DNA of 28,943 nucleotides from positions 1 to 28,943 of the forward strand of contig DATJGF010000190.1 of assembly GCA_035495315.1 (NCBI GenBank), read 5' to 3'. The DNA comes from DATJGF01 sp035495315 (GTDB lineage: Bacteria; Verrucomicrobiota; Verrucomicrobiia; Limisphaerales; UBA8199). Shown here piece by piece: positions 16,724 through 22,729 of this stretch; position 1 is the stretch's first letter; each line of letters opens with the position of its first letter. The position numbers and the translations under genes are program-made. Under the pieces are notes generated by a model. The model was not told the origin of the DNA, did no database searches, and worked only from the letters and a program-made list of their open reading frames with translations.

Positions 16724-17554
16724 TTACCCACAAAGCCGGCGAATTGACTCAGCGGCCCCCAATGGGATGCCGATTTGACGGGGTGGGACACCGAATTGAC
16801 GCGGATTTATGCGAATCAGCTTACCGGAGACACTCCGCACGACTCGTTCTGAGGTGTGGCGTATGGTAGGCAGAGCAGTCCCTGCGCCGACCTCGATCAC
16901 AGCCAAATAGGCCTCGGCTCGATCTACCTCAGATAACCAGGCCTCAAATCGTCGATGCTGCGCGTCCGTGCGGTGGCTAATCCAGTTCCAATCTCCAAAC
17001 ATCAATACGTTTGGCCGGGCGAGCGCTGAGCAGAGCGTGCATTTCGGCAACGGGTCATTCGCGCGAAAATTCTCTTCGTCGAGCTTCACCGTTTCGGCAG
17101 ATGCATCCCAGATTTCGTTGCCACAGGGATCCACGCATTGAAAGTGATGGATCGAGCCGTGGCATTCAACGATTCGCTCCGGGTCAAAACCTGCCCTTTG
17201 AAAATGACCGTCGACATTCGAGGTGAAAACGAAATAGCCATGCCGTTTCGACTGTCCAAGTTGTAGCAGCTGGCCAAAGCCTCCGTGAGGGGTTGTGATC
17301 CGATAAAGGTTCAACCGATGGCCGTAGAACGCCCAGGCCAGCGCGGGGTCCTGTCGAAACCAGTTCGGGTTGGCGATCTCCTCAAAAGAGAGCCCGAGCC
17401 GCGCAATCGCCGGATAGGCACACCAGAAGCCCTGGGGTCCGCGAAAATCCGGCAGGCCGGAGTCAACTCCCATCCCGGCTCCGGCCGTAATCAGCAGTGC
17501 CTCGGCCTGCTGGATGACTTTTCGTGCCGCCTCAATTTGTTCGTCGGTCTGCAT
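16724..17554 (-). CDS. Sir2-family NAD-dependent protein deacylase
   Basis: A 276-aa sirtuin, which removes acyl groups from lysines using NAD. The NAD-binding signature TAGAGMGVDSGLPDFRG lies at about residues 23-39, TSNVDG at 111-116 and the catalytic H132 in ECHGSIHHFQC. Four zinc-ligand cysteines are present (C140, C144, C172, C175). The segment RPNVLMFGDWNW replaces the common RPxVVxFGE, and IEVGAGTALPTIRH replaces GTSLxVxP, so it belongs to a divergent bacterial branch; ADP-ribosylating or non-canonical activity cannot be excluded. The next gene downstream on the same strand starts 151 bp further on. Confidence 0.9.
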   Translation of the reverse strand: MQTDEQIEAARKVIQQAEALLITAGAGMGVDSGLPDFRGPQGFWCAYPAIARLGLSFEEIANPNWFRQDPALAWAFYGHRLNLYRITTPHGGFGQLLQLGQSKRHGYFVFTSNVDGHFQRAGFDPERIVECHGSIHHFQCVDPCGNEIWDASAETVKLDEENFRANDPLPKCTLCSALARPNVLMFGDWNWISHRTDAQHRRFEAWLSEVDRAEAYLAVIEVGAGTALPTIRHTSERVVRSVSGKLIRINPRQFGVPPRQIGIPLGAAESIRRLCG

Positions 17555-17998
17555 CAGTTCACGTCGACGTCCTCCAATGATTACTAATCCGCAATATCGG
17601 CGAGGGGAAGAACTAAACCGGAGAGTATCCGACCGCGTCGGTTGTCGATTTCGGTGTGGTTCAAACGACTAAGAGTCTGAACCGAACCGAGCCTGAACTC
17701 AGCCATTTAAGACATTGACTTATGAAACACGAATATCCCTTATGCTTGCGCCCTCTGGACTCCAACCCACACTATGAGCCGGCGCGAAAACCGGCCGTTT
17801 TACCGCGCCCATACCACCAATTGCAGCTGGTCATTCCACGCAATCTGCTGCAACGATCTTTACTGCCAGCCGTGACACGCAGCCGCAGTTATAGGGGCCT
17901 CGCTTACATCCGAGCCACAACGCGGCCTCCCGGCCCCACCCGCAAAACGCAGTCCAGCATTGGCCTTTAGTTTCCTCGAGTGCAGAGATTATAGCCCT
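17555..17998. other. Intergenic region, no gene recognised
   Basis: I see no recognisable gene here. Open frames of 75-82 codons exist on both strands (17722-17970 + and 17831-18058 -), but they overlap, are rich in R/P/S and match no family I know. A small GCCGG/CCGGC stem (about 17779-17796) is the only structure. The strand change between the Sir2 gene start (17554) and the end of the decayed gene to the right means this region should contain the Sir2 promoter. Confidence 0.45.
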
Positions 17999-18366
17999 CC
18001 AGGTTAACCTCGGCTGAACGTGGCGCCAAGCCGGTTGCTCGCGGGCATTGGCTCGCACCTGTTGTAAGAGACGCGGCGAGACCCTGCGCGAGCCGGCGCC
18101 CTGCCAGCAAAAAATGGTGTTGGACGCGACTCGTAAGAAATGAAAGCACTCTCAATTCGGCAGCCTTGGAAATGGTCAATCGTAAACGGACACAAAACCG
18201 TCGAGAATCGCTCCTGGCCAACAAAATACAGAGGCAAACTGCTCATTCATGCCGACAGCGCATATATTCCAAGAACGTGAGAGACACGACCGGCCGGGAA
18301 GAAGCAATCGTGACGACCAGCACGCACGCACGCAGCCAAAGTGCCGATTATCACGACCCATTTCAT
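17999..18366 (-). pseudogene. Decayed small membrane protein gene
   Basis: On the - strand an ATG at 18366 starts MKWVVIIGTLAACV, a membrane-anchor-like beginning, then the frame is lost at a tandem of three ACGC units (18322-18333 on the + strand). Removing one unit restores a hydrophobic continuation (LVVTIASSRPVVSLTFLEY). Further on, pieces in other frames read like the rest of a small single-span protein (for example LLAGRRLAQGLAASLTTGAS in the frame ending at 17967). The shape anchor, SVTF-like strand, then a short soluble domain recalls small membrane proteins common in Pedosphaera-type genomes. I infer at least two frame disruptions; sequencing error at the tandem is also possible. Confidence 0.35.
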
Positions 18367-18396
18367 AATCCTGGCCATAATTGTGAGGCGCTCCGT

Positions 18397-18492
18397 GCCC
18401 AACGCCAGAACTGACCGACCCGGGCGGCCCAGTGAGTCCGCATTGGCAACTGATGCGGCCCGCTCGCGTTCGGTCCAGTGATCTTGGTGGGC
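18397..18492 (-). repeat. attC-like site E
   Basis: Downstream of the lipoprotein stop (18511) lies a palindromic unit. Read on the - strand, an R''-like box GCCCACC (18486-18492) begins 18 nt after the stop and an R'-like box GTTGGGC (18397-18403, exact GTTRRRY) ends it. Inside, GACCGA (18413-18418) pairs with TCGGTC (18470-18475) and CCGCAT (18438-18443) with ATGCGG (18453-18458). The order R''-L''-stem-L'-R' and the 96-bp length are those of integron attC sites. Confidence 0.5.
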
Positions 18493-18510
18493 GGCATTCG
18501 TGATTCCAGC

Positions 18511-18999
18511 TCAGGGACGATTAACGACATCGCCGAGGTAGATTCCCGCATAGGCGTTGTCATTCTTGTTGTGGTTGTCCAGGTCGTAGATCGTGACGTG
18601 GAGCAGACCGGGGCGAAGCAGAGTGAAGGTAATGTCGAACTCGGTCGTTCCGTTCGGAAGCGGCCTGAAGAGTGACGACCCTGCGCTAGCAACGATAGCC
18701 TTGGGGCCGGCTTCGGCGGTGTTGCCAAGATAGAGGGTCGCATTCTTGAGGGTTTGCTGAGTGTAGGTGCCCACGACGCGGTACGTTCCGCCGGTGCGAA
18801 ACCTCGGCGCGGTGCCGGTGATGGATCGAATCTTGATGGAGTCGTCCGAATGGAACGCCCTTTTGATTTCTGGTGTAACGCGAAGAGTGTATTGGAACGG
18901 GTGCTGCCTGTCTTGCTGTGCGGCTGTCGTGTGCAGGCATCCCGTGAAGGTGAATGCCGCCGCCATGCACGCGATGGCAATGACGATTTGTTTTTTCAT
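18511..18999 (-). CDS. Hypothetical lipoprotein
   Basis: A 162-aa protein with a lipoprotein signal: MKK, a hydrophobic stretch (IVIAIACMAAAFTF) and a lipobox-like FTGC with C21 as the likely acylated cysteine. The mature part is beta-rich, with TYRVVGTYTQQTLKNATLYL and TEFDITFTLLRPGLLHVTIY, consistent with an immunoglobulin- or C2-like beta sandwich. I do not recognise the family. It lies alone between two attC-like palindromes (19044-19124 and 18397-18492), 46 nt after the first, in the same orientation as its neighbours. Its base and codon use is less GC-skewed than that of the feo operon or acnA, in line with acquired DNA, but I have not measured this. Confidence 0.75.
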   Translation of the reverse strand: MKKQIVIAIACMAAAFTFTGCLHTTAAQQDRQHPFQYTLRVTPEIKRAFHSDDSIKIRSITGTAPRFRTGGTYRVVGTYTQQTLKNATLYLGNTAEAGPKAIVASAGSSLFRPLPNGTTEFDITFTLLRPGLLHVTIYDLDNHNKNDNAYAGIYLGDVVNRP

Positions 19000-19043
19000 G
19001 ATTTGTGATGGTTTTGGTGTGTTTTATTGGAGTGCTCGCAGTG

Positions 19044-19124
19044 CCGCCCAACGATTCCGGCCAAAAAATCGGCGGAACTGAGTCTCAGCATGACTTCGAG
19101 CCGTAATCGCCGGTTTCGTTGCGG
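19044..19124 (-). repeat. attC-like site C
   Basis: Immediately after the SpoIIAA-like gene (stop at 19132). On the - strand it begins with CCGCAACGA (R''-like, 19116-19124) and ends with TCGTTGGGCGG (R'-like, with GTTGGGC at 19046-19052). CAACGA/TCGTTG and CCGG/CCGG pair, separated by two unpaired bases, giving a stem with an internal bulge as in attC R and L boxes. The inner part shares 23 of 26 bases with site D (GCATGAC...CGTAATCGCCGG, 19088-19113). Confidence 0.5.
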
Positions 19125-19131
19125 TAGGATA

Positions 19132-19494
19132 CTAGGCCGATTCTTGGAGCCATTTCCAAGCCTCTTCGATTCTTGAGGCATCAAAGTATTGGATGTGAGC
19201 CATCGTAAATGGCTTGCAGACCTTGGCCATCCATTGTTCCCAGCGCTTGTCCCCCACGAGTGCGATGCGGTCCATCTTGTTGCAGTGCGTGGTCGAAAAC
19301 TTGATGTCGTCCCAAAGTGCGTGGATGTCCCAGCCATGGAAATCGACGAAGTGTGCAAGCAAGCGGACCTTACCATGGGTCGCAATGGCCGAATCTACTG
19401 TCGGGACAAAGTTTTTGTAGTCCTCGTCGTGGAGTTTGCCGCTGAGCGTAAACCCGAGGATTGTGTCGGTGCTTTTTTCGAGGCGCGTTATCAT
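19132..19494 (-). CDS. SpoIIAA/STAS-like protein
   Basis: From the ATG at 19494 the protein is 120 aa (a TTG at 19524 would add 10). It has the features of the SpoIIAA-like family (STAS fold): an N-terminal strand pair with ILGFTLSGKLHDEDYKNFVP, the segment KVRLLAHFVDFHGWDIHALW DDI-like core, then RIALVGDKRWEQWMAKVCKP and a final HIQYFDASRIEEAWKWL helix. Members are small soluble proteins of unknown role, possibly lipid-binding or regulatory. It stands alone between two related palindromic repeats, in the same orientation as its neighbours, which makes it the best-defined candidate gene cassette of the group. Confidence 0.8.
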   Translation of the reverse strand: MITRLEKSTDTILGFTLSGKLHDEDYKNFVPTVDSAIATHGKVRLLAHFVDFHGWDIHALWDDIKFSTTHCNKMDRIALVGDKRWEQWMAKVCKPFTMAHIQYFDASRIEEAWKWLQESA

Positions 19495-19534
19495 GATGCA
19501 GTAGGTTTTAGGTTGTGATGACAAAAATCAAGCG

Positions 19535-19625
19535 GCCCAAAAATCCGGCAGCGACCCAGCGCCACTGGCCCTCTGCATGACATCGGGACGTAATCGCCGG
19601 GTTCGCTGCCGCGGTGTAGTTAAGC
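19535..19625 (-). repeat. attC-like site D
   Basis: Between the pseudopilin stop (19682) and the SpoIIAA-like start (19494). On the - strand, GCTTAAC (R''-like, exact RYYYAAC, 19619-19625) opens it and TTTGGGC (19535-19541, one base from GTTGGGC) closes it. A 12-bp stem forms between CGGCAGCGACCC (19546-19557) and GGGTTCGCTGCCG (19599-19611) with one extrahelical T. Its inner part is homologous to that of site C (19575-19600 against 19088-19113). Confidence 0.5.
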
Positions 19626-19681
19626 CTTGGATTCAGGGCCATCATAACGCACGCAAGCATCGTGAAGATGAACCTCTCCTG

Positions 19682-20611
19682 TCAAGGTCCGGGCGGTGAA
19701 CCGGGCCAGAACCATTCAAAGTCAATCCATCCTTCCGGGTGAGGCTTGTGGTCGTAGTTCCAAAGCTGTGCGGTTTTGGAGCAGCTCGTCAGGGCCCGGA
19801 CTTTCATTGCCGAAACGTGCCCATCGCAAAAGAGCACGTTGAAGTTCGCTCCGTGTTGTGGGGGATTCTGGATGATATGCACAAAAGGGTTTTGAATGGT
19901 GGTTGATGGCCAGACCTGATTCCAGTCATGGCCGATGAACCTGCCGCCGTAGCCGATGCCGGGAAAACCAAAATAGCCTTGCGGGCTAGCAGCGTCGGTA
20001 ATGGCTATCATTTCGCTTGGCATCGCCACCCGGAACTCGGTAATGGGCGGGCCGAGAAGCTCAGTCCCGAAGCCGAGGGCGAAATAGCTGCCGCGATTAT
20101 CGCGCAGGAGGCCAGCACCTTGAAGATTGTAGGAATAGCTGCCGCAGTAATCGATGCTCCTCTTTGTAGCGGGGTCGTCATAGCCGAATACGACTCCTTG
20201 GTAGCCCGGGCAGTGATAGGCAGGATTGGTCCATTGGATCGGGTAATAAGGCGCCAGGCAGTCCTCCCAGTAAAATCCGGGATAGATACCGACTGGCGTC
20301 ACTGGGTGTGTGAGGTCTCTCCTCATGATGTAATAAGGGTAACAAGCCTTGTTGTCTTCGAGATACATGCGAAGTGCTAAGCCCATCTGGCGAAGGTTGC
20401 TTTTGCATCGGGCGGATTTTGCATGGGCTTTGGCTCGGGAGAGGGCAGGCAAGAGCATCGCTGCAAGAATTGTGATTATGGCGATGACCACCAGCAGCTC
20501 AATCAAGGTGAACGCGGGAGAATTGATGCGTTTGAATGCTCCTCTCGCCCTGCGTTGCAGCCAACTGCTTCCACAACGCGCCCCGACGACGCTGGCGATT
20601 CCTTGGGCCAT
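19682..20611 (-). CDS. Type II secretion-like pseudopilin (H-X9-DG family), 1
   Basis: A 309-aa exported protein with a type IV pilin-like N-terminus: a 29-residue basic leader, then PAFTLIELLVVIAIITILAA with the prepilin peptidase site at A-F instead of G-F and the conserved glutamate at +5. The C-terminal domain ends with FNVLFCDGHVSAMK, the DG motif of the large verrucomicrobial and planctomycetal pseudopilin family (DUF1559-like). Members are amplified in these genomes and assumed to be secretion or surface fibre components, but their roles are unproven. The gene is flanked by attC-like sites B and D on the same strand and starts 57 nt after site B. It resembles the second copy at 21777-22562 in its N-terminal third but is clearly diverged beyond it. 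Confidence 0.9.
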   Translation of the reverse strand: MAQGIASVVGARCGSSWLQRRARGAFKRINSPAFTLIELLVVIAIITILAAMLLPALSRAKAHAKSARCKSNLRQMGLALRMYLEDNKACYPYYIMRRDLTHPVTPVGIYPGFYWEDCLAPYYPIQWTNPAYHCPGYQGVVFGYDDPATKRSIDYCGSYSYNLQGAGLLRDNRGSYFALGFGTELLGPPITEFRVAMPSEMIAITDAASPQGYFGFPGIGYGGRFIGHDWNQVWPSTTIQNPFVHIIQNPPQHGANFNVLFCDGHVSAMKVRALTSCSKTAQLWNYDHKPHPEGWIDFEWFWPGSPPGP

Positions 20612-20668
20612 GGCGTGCCCTCAAGAAGCTTAATCCCATTGATCTGATTGTCAACGAACCTGCTGAGG

Positions 20669-20785
20669 GCTTAACCCGCAGTTAAACCCTGCTGCCGTTA
20701 ATCTGACTGGAACCGCCTGATGCGGACCCGCATGTCAGGTGGTGTGGGAGTCGGGAGGGCAATCCTCGCGGCGACCCGATTAGGC
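20669..20785 (-). repeat. attC-like site B
   Basis: This unit overlaps the stop codon of the glutamine amidotransferase gene. On the - strand it opens with GCCTAAT (20779-20785, one base from RYYYAAC) and closes with GTTAAGC (20669-20675, exact GTTRRRY). An internal palindrome CCTGATGC (20716-20723) against GCATGTCAGG (20730-20739) has two extra bases on one arm. The gene's last codons (QNVRNA) fall inside the opening of this unit, beyond the usual end of the protein family. Length 117 bp. Confidence 0.45.
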
Positions 20786-21490
20786 GTTGCGGACATTTTG
20801 GGTTGCTTTGAGGAAGCCCAGGATAAGTGGGTGTGGACGCTCGGCCTGCGAACGAAGCTGAGGGACAAAGAGCGTGCCGACAAAAAAGGGATGGCTCCGT
20901 AGCTCGACAACTCGCATCTCGCCCTCGGCATCTGAGCCGACGATGGCAAGGTCTCGGGAGGCGAGAGTCTCGCTGTAGTCGGGGTTGACGCCGAAGTTGC
21001 AGTAATACTGTTCGGTGACGGAGCTTGCGCCGTAGGTGCGCGCCACCAAGCTGCCGGGCTGTAGCGTGATGACCAACGCCCGCCCTACTAAAGAACAAGT
21101 CAGACGAGAAATGAAAAGGCTGGAAGCGTAAGGGTCATACTCGGCGTGGGTCGCGTCCGCCAAGCCAAGGACATGGCGGGCATACTCCAGAATGATGTGC
21201 TGAAAGCCGCCACAGGTGCCGAGTAGCGGCAAGCCGGACTCGCGAGCGAACCTGATGGCACGCAGAGCACCGCTCATGCTCCGGTAGGGACTGCCAGGAG
21301 CCACCCAAAGACCGCCGAATGAAGCGAGCGACTGAATCGCGTCGGGCGCGTCGAGTGAAGTAGTGGGCAGCCAGACAGCTTCGATGCCGAGCGTCAGAGC
21401 AGAAGCGGAGTGGCCAAGAGCGGCGTCCGTTGCGCGGTGTGGCTCGAAGGTTGCATCATAATCGCCAATGATTCCGATTCGTGTCGTCAT
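20780..21490 (-). CDS. Class-I glutamine amidotransferase, CTP-synthase-like
   Basis: A stand-alone 236-aa protein related to the C-terminal glutaminase domain of CTP synthase. I start it at the ATG at 21490 (MTTRIGIIGDYDATFEPHRA), since this matches the domain's natural beginning and the upstream open frame is the truncated GNAT region. C93 in GTCGGFQHIILEYARHVLGL is the catalytic cysteine and H200 in RSHPFFVGTLF the catalytic histidine; the glutamate two residues after the histidine in CTP synthase (HPE) is replaced by F202. It has no synthetase domain. The last six residues (QNVRNA) read into an attC-like repeat. The ATG lies 20 nt after the R'-like box of site A. The acceptor of the released ammonia is unknown. 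Confidence 0.85.
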   Translation of the reverse strand: MTTRIGIIGDYDATFEPHRATDAALGHSASALTLGIEAVWLPTTSLDAPDAIQSLASFGGLWVAPGSPYRSMSGALRAIRFARESGLPLLGTCGGFQHIILEYARHVLGLADATHAEYDPYASSLFISRLTCSLVGRALVITLQPGSLVARTYGASSVTEQYYCNFGVNPDYSETLASRDLAIVGSDAEGEMRVVELRSHPFFVGTLFVPQLRSQAERPHPLILGFLKATQNVRNA

Positions 21491-21510
21491 TTGAGCGAGC
21501 CCGTAGCAAC

Positions 21511-21552
21511 GCCTAACGTTCTGGGCAGCTCCTGTCGGCACGCCTTGACGCT
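21511..21552 (-). repeat. Partial attC-like site A
   Basis: Between the stop of the GNAT remnant (21552) and the amidotransferase start (21490). On the - strand a perfect GTTAGGC (21511-21517), the commonest attC R' box in known integrons, is followed by GTTGC and, 20 nt later, the ATG of the next gene. No convincing opening R'' box or stem is visible in the 35 nt before it, so the site is at best truncated. Confidence 0.35.
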
Positions 21553-21761
21553 CATCGTAATAGCACGAGTGAGTAGTCTCCAACACGGCGAAACCCGATC
21601 GCTTCGTAGGCTCTCGCTGCGCTGGGGTTGTTCGTGAACAGGACTGCGCGCGGTGAGCTTCGGTCACGCGCCACGAGGAGGGATGTCGCGACAGCCACTT
21701 TGGCAAAACCACGCCCGCGAAGCGCCGGTGCCGAAACCGAGGGTGGATTTTTTCCTAGCAC
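21552..21761 (-). pseudogene. GNAT acetyltransferase, C-terminal remnant
   Basis: Translates to a 69-residue tail of a GNAT-family N-acetyltransferase. The acetyl-CoA pyrophosphate loop region (LRGRGFAKVAVATSLLVARD, R-G-R-G-F-A motif) and the C-terminal NNPSAARAYEAIGFRRVGDY are well preserved, but the N-terminal half (well over 100 residues in such proteins) is missing. Upstream, in the same frame, only a stop codon separates it from the end of the second pseudopilin gene. This indicates deletion or recombination that removed the front of the gene. With an intact stop codon and downstream R'-like box, the remnant looks like the back end of a cassette. It is unlikely to be expressed as an active enzyme. 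Confidence 0.6.
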
Positions 21762-21776
21762 GCAGGGGGCGTGAGG

Positions 21777-22562
21777 CTATTTAGGGCTGGTGGCGGCACG
21801 GGACAGTCGCGCCAGGTCGCCGTTGCCGGCCTGATCGGTCTGCGAGGCGATGACCTGAAGAGTGCGTGGGTCCTGATAACGCCAGATTTCAGAATGGCCG
21901 TCGGCGAAATTAATCGCGTAACTGTAACTATGCCGGTGCGCCGAGATAGCGGGGAAATCAAACCAGACACCGGCTGTAGGGTCGGTGATGAAAAAGCCGT
22001 CGTTGATGCTGCGTTCATCTTCATCGAGCAGCACAAATTTTTCAGAGGGTCTGCGGATATCGGAATCTTTTGAAAAGAAGGGGACGTAACCGTCGGCGCT
22101 GGCGGGCATCGGGGGCAAGGAAGGATCGCGTGGGCCCATGAACGAATTCATCGAATAACTGCGAACGGTTTTGAGGCGCTGGCCATTGATGTCTTTGCCT
22201 TCATCGGCTGGACAATGGTAAATTGAGACAGTGTTATTGTAGTGATAGAGCTTGCCTTGGCGGACGAGGTTTAGGTCGACAGCCTCAACCGCGTTCGACA
22301 TATCTCCCTGGACCCAGACTTCAGGGCTCTCAGGGTAAGAAGCGACCAACGCGCCATTGTTGTCGGTGTAATACATGACCCACGCGAGCCCGAGTTGCCT
22401 CAGGTTGGAGAAACAACTCGTCCGCTGCGCTTTCATTTTGGCCCGGCTAAGAATAGGCAAAAGCAGCGCAGCAAGAATGGCGATCGTCGCAATAACGGCC
22501 AGAAGTTCCAGGAGTGTGAATCCCCTGCGCCGAATTGACAGACCCGTATTCATAAAAGCCAA
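21777..22562 (-). CDS. Type II secretion-like pseudopilin (H-X9-DG family), 2
   Basis: A 261-aa pseudopilin. After a short basic leader (MAFMNTGLSIRRRG) the classical prepilin site G-F is followed by TLLELLAVIATIAILAALLL with the +5 glutamate. The globular domain ends with AHRHSYSYAINFADGHSEIW, containing the H-X9-DG-type motif. The family is large in Verrucomicrobiota; single members are thought to build type II secretion-like pseudopili or surface structures. The gene starts 168 bp from the feoB stop and faces the same direction. Its end abuts a truncated acetyltransferase, so the region was rearranged. It is the only gene of the group without an attC-like site after it. Confidence 0.9.
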   Translation of the reverse strand: MAFMNTGLSIRRRGFTLLELLAVIATIAILAALLLPILSRAKMKAQRTSCFSNLRQLGLAWVMYYTDNNGALVASYPESPEVWVQGDMSNAVEAVDLNLVRQGKLYHYNNTVSIYHCPADEGKDINGQRLKTVRSYSMNSFMGPRDPSLPPMPASADGYVPFFSKDSDIRRPSEKFVLLDEDERSINDGFFITDPTAGVWFDFPAISAHRHSYSYAINFADGHSEIWRYQDPRTLQVIASQTDQAGNGDLARLSRAATSPK

Positions 22563-22729
22563 TTCTGCAAAGGTATGGCTGAGTCCAAATATATACGGAT
22601 TTTTGCACGAAAGGCAAGGGGTAAATACCTTAGTCCGGCAGTTGGGTGGGTTGTGGGGTTTAAAGTGGCAGCCAATTCACCAGGAACAGCTTGCGCGAGA
22701 ACCGGGTTTATCGGCTGCAATTTACCCAA

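Noticed and set aside
16573..16791. 73-residue N-terminal extension of the PA-domain protein
   Set aside because: The internal ATG at 16572 starts a proper signal peptide, and the extension has no conserved or signal-like character.
17722..17970. 82-codon + strand frame
   Set aside because: R/P/S-rich, unrecognised, overlaps equally long frames on the other strand; kept only as intergenic.
18397..19625. CRISPR array
   Set aside because: The repeats are few, diverged and about 500 bp apart with genes between them; no short regular spacers.
17555..22729. Integron integrase (intI) near the cassette-like region
   Set aside because: No tyrosine recombinase frame is present in or around it; the only integrase-like start is at the right edge and belongs with the tRNA-Lys fragment.
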